64,000 nucleotides of DNA, from NCBI GenBank assembly GCA_964036315.1, contig OZ038496.1, positions 15,182,423 through 15,246,422 on the forward strand. Direction: 5' to 3'. Every line of letters begins with the position of its first letter. Positions within the stretch are counted from its first letter, which is position 1. Below, piece by piece: positions 1 through 9,707 of this stretch. The notes below the pieces were generated by a model, which made no database searches, had not been told where the DNA came from, and worked only from the letters and a program-made list of their open reading frames with translations. The position numbers and the translations under genes were made by a program. This DNA is from Acanthosepion esculentum (taxonomy: Eukaryota; Mollusca; Cephalopoda; Sepiida; Sepiidae).

Positions 1-310
1 ATATTACCTATTATAATAAATTATACCTCTATTATTCTTTATTTAAAGCTGTTCGGTTATGTTTTTATTGATTACTAGTTGCAGGAAATAAGAGTGTCAC
101 TTTTTTTTAACAGAGTTTTTCCCTAAATCTCATTTATATCCAAAATTATAATTATCAATAGAATACCTTAGGGTGGGTAAACTTTTTTACTAGGTGGTCG
201 GGAAGGGGTCTTTATATTAGTAAGATTAAAAATTAGTTTGACCCCAAAAACAATAAGCGAAAAAATTTTAGATAAAAAAATCAGGTAAATCATTTTATCG
301 AACAGCACTG

Positions 311-316
<6 letters not shown>
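1..316. other. Unassigned AT-rich DNA
   Basis: No coding signal, inverted repeat or recognisable element was seen in this stretch. It leads into a TG dinucleotide tract. Confidence 0.5.

Positions 317-378
<62 letters not shown>
317..378. repeat. (TG)n microsatellite
   Basis: About 31 uninterrupted TG units. The poly-His/Thr reading on the minus strand is a by-product of the repeat. Confidence 0.95.
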
Positions 379-380
<2 letters not shown>

Positions 381-912
381 AAAAGCCACCGAAGTATTTA
401 GAAATGTCATAGCATATATCTTTTAGAATTTAGCCCTGGGATTTCTTCATTTTTAAGAACTTCGATTAACATCGGAAAATTATCCCTGGAAAAAATTCCC
501 AACTGAAAAAAAGAATCAAAATCATGGAATTTTATTTTGGGTTCAATCAAACTTTTGTTTACTGCATAATTTCGTGAAATGCCGAAATTTTATTGCCACC
601 ACTTTCTTCTGATCTAATGCCTTCTGATTCTTTTATTTCTTAAGGGCAGCGTACACATCAATACGCTACAGATAAGTCAATAACTCAAGGATAACAGCTG
701 TACAGAAACTTGAGGGTTGACGCCTGAGTTATTAGACACTGTTATGGAGAAAACTCCCAAAAGAAAGCGTCTATGGGACAAAGGAAATGGAAGATACTGA
801 CGTCGTATCATTGCAAGGGAATACATTGCCACGGTTTAAAGTTTCATTCTCTATAAAAGTATGTTTGAACAATAAAAATAAAGTAGTCCCAAGATGAATT
901 CTGCGATACCCA

Positions 913-913
<1 letters not shown>
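379..913. other. Unassigned DNA
   Basis: Low-complexity AT-rich sequence without a recognisable element. A somewhat less AT-rich patch near 640-840 has no coding frame that I could connect to a family. Confidence 0.4.

Positions 914-966
<53 letters not shown>
914..966. repeat. (TA)n microsatellite
   Basis: Uninterrupted TA dinucleotides, one of many such tracts in the window. Confidence 0.95.
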
Positions 967-970
<4 letters not shown>

Positions 971-1084
971 CGCGCGCATGTGCGCGAACGCACGCACACG
1001 CAACACATACACTATGAAAAATAAAAATATCACCAATGAAAAGTGCATATAAAAAAGATCGAGCAATATAAGCAGACACTTGCT

Positions 1085-1151
1085 GATACCCCTGATGAGT
1101 GGACGGAGTAATACCTGTAGGGTCCGTCTACGAAACTCTGGAGTCGGGATC
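1085..1151 (+). ncRNA. Type I hammerhead ribozyme
   Basis: All parts of a hammerhead self-cleaving RNA are present in order. CTGATGA lies at 1092-1098. Stem II pairs 1099-1107 (GTGGACGGA) with 1123-1131 (TCCGTCTAC), nine pairs including one G-U, around a 15-nt loop. GAAA follows at 1132-1135. Stem III is ACTC/GAGT (1135-1138 with 1141-1144) closed by a 2-nt TG loop. The cleavage trinucleotide is GTC at 1143-1145. Stem I pairs CCC with GGG and GAT with ATC, with one bulged A at 1088. Both ends lie in stem I, so it is type I, the kind known from Penelope-like elements and animal retrozymes. No retroelement ORF adjoins it. Activity is inferred from the fold only. Confidence 0.85.
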
Positions 1152-1200
1152 CTTAAGGTAACATCAATCAGCTAAGTGACAAACATTTTACCTGTTTTAA

Positions 1201-1205
<5 letters not shown>

Positions 1206-1269
<64 letters not shown>

Positions 1270-1278
1270 GTGGTCAAT

Positions 1279-1347
<69 letters not shown>
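1206..1347. repeat. Two adjacent (TA)n microsatellites
   Basis: TA tracts at about 1206-1262 and 1287-1347 are separated by a short unique spacer (ATTAGTGGTCAATAC). Tyr/Ile-alternating frames over them are artefacts. Confidence 0.95.
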
Positions 1348-1350
<3 letters not shown>

Positions 1351-1440
1351 ATGAAACTAATACTGACATCTCATTTTAACAGATATATTTACCAAAATTA
1401 CACAAAAATATATCTAGAAACACTAAATTTATTCAATAAA

Positions 1441-2012
1441 ATCGCCATTGGCGTCAGAACCTCCTGCAACTCTTCTGGACGGTCTCCTTGTTTAAGTTGA
1501 TGGATGCTGCCATAATCCTTGCTTTCATTTTCTCTTTGGTGATAAAAGGGTTTTTTTTAGTGTGTCACTCAACTGCGACCCACAAATAATAATCAAAATA
1601 AGGATGTTGCAGTCTGGGGAGTTATATGGCCAAATGTAAGGGGTGGTTTTGTCGCAGAAATTGTCTGACAGTCATGACTGGGTCTCCTGATTGCGTGGCA
1701 TGGTGAAAAGTCCTGTTGCCAGAGATAGGTTTTTCCAGCAGCCACCTTCTTGATCCAGAGTCGCACTACCTCCTCAAGGCCTTTACCAACAAATTCGGGT
1801 GTTCTTTTCTTATCAGAACGAACAGAGTGAGTTTTCCGAGCAGCCGTGCCTTCGTAATCACCATTAGACTCATCCAATTCTTTCCGCATCCTCTGCACTG
1901 TCCTCAGATAGACACCCAAATACTCTGAAATGGTCGTATTCGAGCTTCCGGTGCGAATGCCAAGCAGTACAACATGCCGTTTCCAAATTTATGGCGGAGT
2001 GGATTGTGTCAT
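1441..2012 (-). pseudogene. Mariner-like transposase pseudogene, internally deleted (copy 1)
   Basis: The minus strand starts with ATG at 2012 and gives an N-terminal transposase region: MTQSTPP, one in-frame stop, KRHVVLLGIR, then LRTVQRMRKELDESNGDYEG, a helix-turn-helix DNA-binding region. After EFVGK the frame jumps to the far side of the catalytic core (EEVVRLWIKKVAAGKTY, then WQQDFSPCH). In intact relatives as I remember them, the first catalytic Asp block lies in the missing part. Downstream the frame is broken, and the C-terminal part near 1441-1520 is degenerate. It lies next to TA tracts. A second copy at 5383-5990 shows what appears to be the same junction. It cannot encode an active enzyme. 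Confidence 0.8.
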
Positions 2013-2277
2013 GGTGCTCTTTTTCTCACAGACGGTACCCAACTGACTCTATATATCCACATAGCCTCATAAGCTACACTTCTTATCTCCTCTTATGCTC
2101 ATACGATAACGTCATTCAATAACCTTCTATATTGAGTGGCTCTTGGACCTTGTAATGTTTTAAATAAATGAAGGAAGGTGCCGGTAAGTATTTGCAGTCA
2201 TTTTAAGATCAAAGCTGATTAAAAATAACTTCCATGTAAATTTCCAGCAAACATATTCCAAAACACATTCGAATTGA
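2013..2277. other. Unassigned DNA
   Basis: No coding signal. The stretch around 2120-2150 (GAGTGGCTCTTGG) resembles 8118-8135, so it may be flank or edge of an interspersed repeat. Confidence 0.4.
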
Positions 2278-2278
2278 C

Positions 2279-2311
<33 letters not shown>

Positions 2312-2353
2312 TTGAACAGATTGAGATAGATAGATAGATAGATAGATAGATAC

Positions 2354-2392
<39 letters not shown>

Positions 2393-2611
2393 TTGAACAG
2401 ATTGAGATAGATAGATAGATAGATATTGAACAGATTGAGATAGATAGATAGATATTGAACAGATTGAGATAGATATTGAACAGATTGAGAAAGATAGAGA
2501 ACAGATTGAGATAGATAGATAGATAGATAGATAGAGAACAGATTGAGATAGATAGATAGATATAGAACAGATTGAGATAGATAGATAGATAGATAGATAT
2601 AGAACAGATTG

Positions 2612-2642
<31 letters not shown>

Positions 2643-2878
2643 GAACAGATTGAGATAGATAGATAGAGAACAGATTGAGATAGATAGAGAACAGAGATAG
2701 ATAGATAGATAGAGAACAGATATATATAGATAGATAGAGAACAGATATAGATAGATAGATAGAGAACAGATATAGATAGATAGATAGAGAACAGATATAG
2801 ATAGATAGAGAACAGAGATAGATAGATAGAGAACAGAGATAGATAGATAGAGAACAGAGATAGATAGATAGAGAACAG

Positions 2879-2928
<50 letters not shown>

Positions 2929-2929
2929 G
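2278..2929. repeat. Compound (GATA)n satellite with GAACAGATTGA spacers
   Basis: A 650-bp tract of GATA tetranucleotides is regularly interrupted. In the left half the interruptions are GAACAGATTGA; in the right half they shorten to GAACAGA. The higher-order unit contracts from left to right. Two long minus-strand frames rich in Leu, Ser, Ile and Tyr read through it only because GATA repeats lack stops in those frames. Confidence 0.95.
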
Positions 2930-3026
2930 GGGAAAAAGTAGAAAAAATCGCATTTTGCATTTCATCCTTTAGTACCTCATCGGATTAAAGTGCTGTTGAC
3001 GTAACTATATACTCCTGCTTAAATAT

Positions 3027-4372
3027 GAACAAACAAGTGAACATTTAACAAGTGAATTAATTTAAACAAACATTGAAAAATAATTTTTTTGGATGGTCAT
3101 AAAGATAAGACCATGTGTGAAAAAAAAAACGTTAATGGACATGATTTTTAGAATTAGTCAGTGTGCTCATAGCTTCAGGCGTGTAAACATCTACTTAGCT
3201 CATTTCCAGCGTTAAATTTTAGATTTTAAAATGGCTAAGTGTAAAATTTTAACAAAGTTCGAACTGGGCAGGATTGTTGAACTTCAAAGACGTAGTCTTT
3301 CATAACGAGCCATTGCAAATGAAATTGGCTGTAGCAGAACCGTCATTGCTAACTTCATCAATAATCCGGATGCGTAAAAAAATAAGCGGTCGCCCAAACA
3401 AAACCTCACAATCTCTCGATAGGTGCATTAAGCGAGAGGTTAAGAGAGATTCAAGCCTAGCATCAAATCAGATAAAAGCGAATACAGATCCCTTGAACCC
3501 TTTCTTATTTAAATGCTATCGAATTCAGCATTCGTCAGCATTTAAATAAGAAAGGGTTTAAGAAAGCCTTCTTCTTCGCCATAAAACCTCCCGTTTACAA
3601 TTTGCTTCCGATTATCAAATTCGGGATGTGGATAAATGGAAGAAAGTGTTGTTTTCAGACGAGAAAAAAAAATCAACCTTGATGGCCCAAACGGTTTTCA
3701 GCGTTACTGGCATGCAAAAGACGTCCCAAAAGAAATTTTCTCAACACGACACAGTGGAGGTGGATCAATTATGATTTGGTGTTCATTTTCGTACAGTGGA
3801 ACTCTTGAGTTACAGGAGGTAAAATGTCATTAAACAGCTGCTAGTTACATTGACATGTTACAAAAGGCATTGCTAATTACTGAAGGCGCTCGTCTAGGCA
3901 AAGAAATCTGGATTTTCCAGCAGGACAATGTTGCAATCCACAACGCTCAAAGTTCGAAGGAGTTTTTTTTATTGAAAACAACATTCAGCTTTTGAGCCAT
4001 CCACCGTGCTCTCCAGATCTAAACCCAATCAAGAATGTTTGTGGATGAATGGCAAAGGATGTTTATAAACATGGATTGCAATTTGAAACTGTGGATGCTC
4101 TTCATGCTGCAGTTTATGCATCCTGGGCAAGCATCCCAAGCACCCTCACGAAGAAGTTAATAATGATTATGCCAAAGCGAATTTACGAAGTAATTCACAA
4201 AAATGGAGGCTATACTGAGAATTAAATTGTCGTTGTCACTTATTTGTTCCGTATTTGCTGTTTTTATTTACATGGTCATATCTTTATGACCAACCAAAAA
4301 ATACTTTTTCAATGTTTGTTTAAATTAATCAATTAAAAGCTTAAATTTTTCACTTGGTTGTTGATAAACAAC
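3027..4372 (+). mobile_element. Tc1/Tc3-like DNA transposon with about 90-bp inverted ends
   Basis: The left end at about 3027-3115 is inverted at about 4271-4372. The inner 60 bp match closely: left ATTAATTTAAACAAACATTG at 3056, the same sequence on the minus strand from about 4326, then both run through GGTCATAAAGAT to CCATG. Outer parts are more diverged. The 1.35-kb length and a single transposase reading frame between the ends are typical of Tc1-class elements. The transposase is dead, so this copy could move only with enzyme supplied in trans. Confidence 0.85.
3231..4225 (+). pseudogene. Tc1/Tc3-like transposase pseudogene
   Basis: The frame opens MAKCKILTKFELGRIVELQR with a typical helix-turn-helix start, then reads RAIANEIGCSRTVIANFI. 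Stops occur after SLS and after NNPDA, followed by frameshifts. Catalytic landmarks remain: FSDEKK with LDGPNGF (first Asp), QQDNVAIHN (second Asp) and SPDLNPIKNV, where the usual third acidic residue (Glu in N-P-I-E-N) is Lys. The C-terminus ends GGYTEN before TAA at 4223-4225. A 22-bp inverted duplication at 3496-3517/3537-3559 disrupts the region between the DNA-binding and catalytic domains. Confidence 0.9.
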
Positions 4373-4591
4373 ATTTTCTAATTAAATGTAAATTTTTGGC
4401 AAATATAATTTTGATTAAAGTAACAGTATTTTATATTTTTTAACCCTTTTATATCTGGTCTTCAGATTTTGACCAGGAGTGGTTATGTGCAAAAAGGAGA
4501 GCGGGGGCTGAAATTTTTAAACTTTCAAAGTTATTTTTTTTAATAGATAGAGAGATAGAACAAGACGAAATAGAAAGTGATTTTGCTTCGT

Positions 4592-4596
<5 letters not shown>

Positions 4597-4663
<67 letters not shown>

Positions 4664-4676
4664 CGCGCGCGTGTGT
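4597..4676. repeat. (TA)n-(TG)n-(CG)n compound microsatellite
   Basis: A TA tract passes into TG and CG alternation. All of it is alternating purine-pyrimidine. Confidence 0.95.
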
Positions 4677-4892
4677 ATATGTGTATTTGGACAGCTGTTT
4701 TATATTTATACAAGTTTGGTGAAACCAATTAAAGTTTTTGGTTAAGGATTTTTTGTTTTTTCTTTTCGAGATTTCGGACTGTTTTCACAGTTTCAGTGGA
4801 AAGCTTAAATATGAATTGTCCTAAGTCTGAGTTTATATTCAAATTAACTCAAACAAATAAATGCAATTACTTACATGCTCTCTCTCTAACAT

Positions 4893-4921
<29 letters not shown>

Positions 4922-4924
<3 letters not shown>

Positions 4925-5194
4925 TATTTTGAGACATTTTTTATGTTTATACGTTCTTTTTATAGATACAAATATTTAAGTAAATGCTCTGTTTATTCTA
5001 AACAGTATTAACAATATTTACTGGCCTGAATGTCCGAGAAATTTTCATAGAAAATATGCCTCCTCCGACAAAATTTCTCGGACATTCAGGCCGGTTAATT
5101 TTGTTAATACTGTTTATAATAAACAGACCATTTACTTAAATATTTGTATCTATAAAAAGAACGTATAAACATAAAAAAATGTCTTTAAAATAAT
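4922..5194. mobile_element. Compact fold-back element (family FB)
   Basis: The left arm (about 4922-5048) is nearly the exact reverse complement of the right arm (about 5067-5194), with an approximately 20-bp spacer. Both arms carry GGCCTGAATGTCCGAGAAA or its complement and ATAGATACAAATATTTAAG. The same arms occur at 60311-60772 around a tRNA-Ser-like core, and one arm occurs at 9130-9250. This copy has lost the core. It has no coding capacity. Confidence 0.85.
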
Positions 5195-5382
5195 TGTCGG
5201 ACCATTGTCCATTTCATAATACATACATACATACATACAATTTTTTTAATTGAATTAATGTGAAAATAGAGACATGTCGATTTTATTCGACACACAAAAT
5301 TGTGTTCTTTATTTGAATAAATTTGTTTGTTTTGTAGATGTAATACATTAGTCTATTAAATAAAGTTCCAAGTGCTTGCGAC

Positions 5383-5990
5383 ATGATTTCATTAATGTTT
5401 TTTGACGTACAAGTTGGCTTTTGGTTGCTATCAATAAAATCGGCATTGGCTTCAACTACAGCCTCCAGACGACCTTGGAATCTCCTGCAGCTCTTCTGGA
5501 CAGTCTGCTTGTTCATGTTGGGGAATGATGCCATAATCCTTGCTTTCAGGTCATCTTCGGTGTTACAAGGAGTTTTGTTGGTCTCTCGCTCAACTGCGTC
5601 CCACATATAATGATCAGGGAATGGTTGCAGTCTGGGGAGTTAGGTGGCCAGATGTAACGGGTGGCAGAAATTGTCTGACAGCAATGACTGAGTTTTCTAG
5701 CTTGTATGGCATGGTGCAAATTCCGGTTGTCAGACAGCGTCTTCAGTCAGCCACCCTCTTGACCAAGGACGACAGTACTACCTCATCAAGGCACCTGATG
5801 TAGGCCTCCATGTTGAGTCTGAGGCCTTCACCAATAAATTCGAAAATCATTTTCTTATCAGATGGATCAGTGGGTTTTCCGAGCTGCATACCTTCATAAT
5901 CACCATTAGACTGATTCAACTCTTTCCGAATCCTCTGCACTATCCTCAGATTGGCATCCAAACACGCTAAAATGTTCGTATTGGAGCTAC
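5383..5990 (-). pseudogene. Mariner-like transposase pseudogene, internally deleted (copy 2)
   Basis: The N-terminal part at 5961-5743 reads LRIVQRIRKELNQSNGDYEG and continues to EFIGEGLRLNMEAYIRCLDE, so EF(I)GE is joined directly to GLRLN, as in the copy at 1441-2012. The central part is frameshifted. The C-terminal part at 5606-5400 is clean: MWDAVERETNKTPCNTEDD, then RRFQGRLEAVVEANADFID. The element appears cut off at about 5990 before the true start. Inactive. Confidence 0.8.
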
Positions 5991-6342
5991 CCTGAGGTGT
6001 GGTAAAAGGTGAGGAGGAGGGGATAAAATCAAGTACAACCCACCTCCTCCCTCCACTTTTTACCTTCTACCACATCTCACGTCGTGCGCTTATGCGTTTA
6101 TTTTTTTTAGATATTGCGTTCATAAATTTGAATTTTAAAAAAAAATAAAGCGCTAGGAATCAATTGACCGAAATCGTCATAAGATACCGAAAGGTTGAAA
6201 CGAAGGTAGCGTAATCGGTTGATTTCTTAATTTTTTATACTTAAAATCTCTACATGTTAATTTTTTTATCTTTTTATATGTATAATGAGCACTTTTTTAA
6301 TACTACTGTATTTGGTCTAATTCAACTCTGACCATTAACTTA

Positions 6343-6347
<5 letters not shown>
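5991..6347. other. Unassigned DNA with a short imperfect palindrome
   Basis: Near 6000-6070, GGTAAAAGGTGAGGAGGAGG is mirrored by a complementary block reading CCTCCTCCCTCCACTTTTTA. The rest is AT-rich and unrecognised. Confidence 0.45.
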
Positions 6348-6398
<51 letters not shown>

Positions 6399-6492
6399 GG
6401 ACACGGGCGGTTAGAGCGTTTCTGATCATGTAATGGATACGACAGGAAGTTCAGCTTGCATGGGGTGCCAGCAACCAGTAATGGGGTGCTAG

Positions 6493-6538
<46 letters not shown>
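6348..6538. repeat. (TA)n microsatellites flanking a short unique segment
   Basis: TA tracts at about 6348-6396 and 6497-6538. The segment between them begins with TAATGGACACGG, which resembles the tRNA-like head just downstream, suggesting a duplicated SINE start. Confidence 0.8.
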
Positions 6539-6540
<2 letters not shown>

Positions 6541-6541
<1 letters not shown>

Positions 6542-6910
6542 TGGACACGGTTAGAGAGTTTCTGACCATTGAACCCGGGTTCGAATGTCACCATAATGTT
6601 ATCGGACTGGAGGGGGCGATTCTAGCTTGCGGGTCCTTTGGGAAAAAAAACCATACTACGAGTTGACCCAAGCCTTTAGAGTGAAATTGGGTAGACGATA
6701 GCTGTGCTAGCAATACGTCACAAGTCATCGTGACCGAAGGTTTGCGCGTGCTGTCATTCGGATTATTGATCACACTAGATAAGACGCTCTTTTCCCAGAA
6801 ACTGTAAATATGGTCTGCTCGGCATATTTGCAGTATAAATGGGTGTTGAACAAACCCAAATGTGCCCGAGCAAGCGTCTGCAATAATAGACGGGTATCCT
6901 CGAATACGAG
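6541..6910 (+). mobile_element. Probable tRNA-derived SINE
   Basis: The head (6541-6594) has a box-A-like GACACGGTTAGAGAG and a strong box-B-like GGGTTCGAATGTC at internal pol III promoter spacing. The body to about 6910 is non-coding and ends in a TA tract. I do not know the family. Confidence 0.55.
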
Positions 6911-6915
6911 TGGCC

Positions 6916-6917
<2 letters not shown>

Positions 6918-6978
<61 letters not shown>
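6918..6978. repeat. (TA)n microsatellite
   Basis: Uninterrupted TA tract at the end of the preceding SINE-like unit. Confidence 0.95.
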
Positions 6979-6982
<4 letters not shown>

Positions 6983-7064
6983 GGAGTGTTGGTACCAATA
7001 AAATAATGCTGAAGCATAGCTACAGTTTATATTAATAATAAATATACATTTTTCCGCACCGGTA

Positions 7065-7115
7065 GCACAACTCTAAGTTACATGCACGATGCAATCATCA
7101 GAAAAACATTTCAGC
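7065..7115 (-). other. Degenerate hammerhead-like motif
   Basis: On the minus strand CTGATGATTGCATCGTGCAT is followed by GTAA instead of GAAA. The same block recurs at 7467-7500 and, altered, at 44050-44095 on the minus strand. Helix II would have a mismatch next to the core, so activity is unlikely. Confidence 0.4.
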
Positions 7116-7269
7116 AACTACCGATAGCAGAGTTGCGCTATCTGTAAGCCAAATATATATATATATATTTATGTTTTCATATCTATGTATTTGCGTATAT
7201 ATATATATATATATTTGTCATCCACACACAGACTGTTTCGCGGTATCACAACACATCAGTGTGGATAGA

Positions 7270-7335
7270 CGTCCGGTTACCTCAAGCTAGGATCAAAACC
7301 CGACCGAATTGGCGTCAGTCGGGGATTCTACCACT
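7270..7335 (-). other. tRNA-Gly-like SINE head
   Basis: On the minus strand GGCTCAGTGGTAGAATCCCC closely resembles the D-arm and start of a tRNA-Gly, and GTCGGGTTTTGATCC resembles a T-arm with box B. The acceptor stem is not convincing, so this is a derived SINE head and not a tRNA gene. Confidence 0.55.
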
Positions 7336-7356
7336 GAGCCGTTGGGATGAAGGTGA

Positions 7357-7359
<3 letters not shown>

Positions 7360-7446
<87 letters not shown>
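7360..7446. repeat. (TA)n microsatellite
   Basis: An 87-bp TA tract. Confidence 0.95.
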
Positions 7447-7448
<2 letters not shown>

Positions 7449-7516
7449 CGGCCAGCTCATTTATCCCTGATGATTGCATAGTGCATGAAACTCCGAATTG
7501 TACTGTCGGCGTGGGG

Positions 7517-7520
<4 letters not shown>
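7447..7520 (+). other. Hammerhead-like repeat fragment
   Basis: Between two TA tracts lies CCCTGATGATTGCATAGTGC followed by ATGAAACTCCG. It has the CTGATGA and GAAA blocks at hammerhead spacing, but helix III cannot close well. Related to the motifs near 7065-7115 and 44031-44110. Confidence 0.4.

Positions 7521-7570
<50 letters not shown>
7521..7570. repeat. (TA)n microsatellite
   Basis: Uninterrupted TA tract. Confidence 0.95.
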
Positions 7571-7573
<3 letters not shown>

Positions 7574-7885
7574 TTAGTTATGTGCCATGCGTGATATACG
7601 CTTAGGCGATCATGTATCTTTCGATACATGACTGACGAGGCAGATTTTTTTTTACCGCAGTAGGTTGCCATTTCTTTCTGCTGTAGACCAGTTGCCATCC
7701 AAGGCTATAGAACCCGGTCTGTCCTGTTATGAATCTTTTTCTTCTTCTGTCGGAGAAGAGGAGGAGGATTCATACCTTTCCCCAGCATGTAAATGAATGT
7801 AATGGATTCGACAGGAATTCGAACTCCAATTCCTCAATCCGAGCCGCTATCCATTACTCCACCGTGCCTCCTCCTCATACTATAT
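7571..7885 (-). mobile_element. tRNA-derived SINE, minus copy
   Basis: The head lies at the right: on the minus strand GGTGGAGTAATGGATAGCGG (box A region) and GGAGTTCGAATTCCTG (box B) between about 7880 and 7805. The body contains blocks CTGACGAGGCAGA and TTAGTTATGTGCCATGCGTG. The same blocks, inverted, are at 27080-27190 next to an identical-type head at 26928, so the two are copies of one SINE of about 260-310 bp. Confidence 0.75.
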
Positions 7886-8484
7886 ACTTTCAAGGTAAAT
7901 GTTTAGACGAGCTACACAGCTAATACTCACCATGCCACGTAAACAGTTGTCGACTCATCTTTCCCTTTGCATTTCATTGATAAAGAGGAGGTTCTACTGA
8001 ACTTTTCCCCAATACCTGTGTAAGAGACTCCAGAGAGAATGCCTCTCCGACCACTATGACATTAACCTCTATAAGTCTATCCTACATATTCTGATAATCT
8101 TCATTCAGTAATCCTCTGCCTTGAGTGGCTCTTGGTGAACAACAGTATATAAAATATTTACACGCGAATATTTACAGGGAATATGTATCAAAGAAAAAAC
8201 AAAACCGTTGTTGGAACCAACGGACAACTCGTCAAAAGACCTAAATACCGTCAATAAAGAGAAAATCCCGAGCAAGGTAAGCATATAAGAAAAAAGAAAA
8301 AACTGAAAACAAACACTTCCCTACTCATTAAAGTAAAGAGCCCAACGTCTAGATTACCTAGACAGAGCAAAAACCCTTGACAACGTAAATTCCTATGAAA
8401 GGATGGTCCTAGCCAGAAAGGCGTTCAAGTCGTCTAAAGATCGCGCGTGTGTGAACCTAGGGTTATCACTAGGCACATCTTTTC

Positions 8485-8488
<4 letters not shown>
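7886..8488. other. Unassigned DNA
   Basis: No element recognised. 8082-8140 resembles the flank at 2110-2150 (CATTCARTAA then GAGTGGCTCTTGG). Confidence 0.4.
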
Positions 8489-8521
<33 letters not shown>

Positions 8522-8932
8522 GAATCATGTGATGTGTGCGATCCAGCCAAAAAAGGATTACCCAGAAATTCTTGTTTGGTCGTTAGGTCAGATTTTGGGA
8601 AGTGTGTCGGGTCGAAAACTCGTCAGCACACCCTCGAATATTTAATAGAAAATGCATTACAAAAAATGAAATTTCTGTAATATGAGATGTACTCCTATAC
8701 ATCGACACATGTCTACCTACGTATCTGCGTGTGTATATATATATATATATATATATAGTTTAATTAATAAATATATATATATATATATGTTTAATGTATA
8801 TTTCGGCAGCAACCTTTCTTTTAAATATGTTTCGTTGAATATGACACACGAGGAAAATTTGATTAATTTTTTATTTAGTTTTTACAACTTTCTTACAATT
8901 TTTCGTTTGTTGGAAGTAAGGGAGAGCCAAAT

Positions 8933-8990
<58 letters not shown>
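8489..8990. repeat. Cluster of (TA)n and (TG)n microsatellites
   Basis: TA tracts at about 8489-8517, 8732-8756, 8770-8788 and 8934-8968; a TG tract follows to about 8990 and a short CA tract to 9005. DNA between them is unassigned. Confidence 0.85.
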
Positions 8991-8991
<1 letters not shown>

Positions 8992-9054
8992 TTTACACAC
9001 ACACAGGACAATTTGGTGTTTATAAACAGTAATTAGATTAAGCTAACCAGATCC

Positions 9055-9250
9055 TTTCTCTGTAACTGAGTGGTATAGCACGTCAGATCAATTGACGTTT
9101 CCATATACGACACAGGTTCGATTCATGTCGGAGAACGTATATGTTCTACGAAAATTCTCGAACATTCGGGCCGGTAAATATAATTAATACTGTTTATTTA
9201 AAAAACAGAGCATTTACTTAAATAAATTGTATCTATTAAAATAACATATA
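9055..9250 (+). mobile_element. Half of a family-FB fold-back element with tRNA-like core
   Basis: 9058-9130 is tRNA-like: CTGAGTGGTATAGCACG (box A region), a 5-bp stem CGTCA/TGACG around a 7-nt loop GATCAAT, and CAGGTTCGATTCA (box B). It runs straight into the arm (TCTCGAACATTCGGGCCGG, then ATACTGTTT and GCATTTACTTAAAT) shared with 4922-5194 and 60311-60772. Relative orientation matches the copy at 60311-60772. The other arm is missing. Confidence 0.75.
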
Positions 9251-9256
9251 AACAGA

Positions 9257-9257
<1 letters not shown>

Positions 9258-9322
<65 letters not shown>
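9258..9322. repeat. (TA)n microsatellite
   Basis: TA tract with one break near 9277. Confidence 0.9.
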
Positions 9323-9325
<3 letters not shown>

Positions 9326-9707
9326 CATATGTGTGCTCGATATAGTTATTAGTAATGATATAAATTAGTGAATTAGTGTTACATTACATCGAAAAGAAAG
9401 TAAGGTTCTGTGTTTCAGAATGAAAATTTCGTCGGAATGTCTGCAAAGAAATCTGTTTGAAAGAAGAAAAAAGGAATTTTCGAAAATAAAGAAACTTTTT
9501 TTATATATATTTTAGATTCACCGAATGATGTCATAAAAATCTTCTTTTCCAATCAATTTTTTCTTATTTCTCCCCCCCCCCCACCACCTCTCTCTCTAAT
9601 AGAAAGCCATAAGCTAGGGAAACGTTAAACTACATCGTGCAACTTCCGACTAACTTAATTCCGACGACGGAAAATAAATAAATATCTCACGAACACGCTT
9701 TTTTAAA

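Noticed and set aside
1176..1500. Tyr-Ile repeat frames over TA tracts, here and at many other places
   Set aside because: TA dinucleotide repeats are open in all frames when uninterrupted; no flanking domain.
2160..2965. Long minus-strand frames rich in Leu-Ser-Ile-Tyr
   Set aside because: Translation of the GATA satellite; two frames are open over the same DNA.
3231..4225. Active Tc1 transposase
   Set aside because: At least two stops, frameshifts, an inverted duplication and loss of the third acidic residue.
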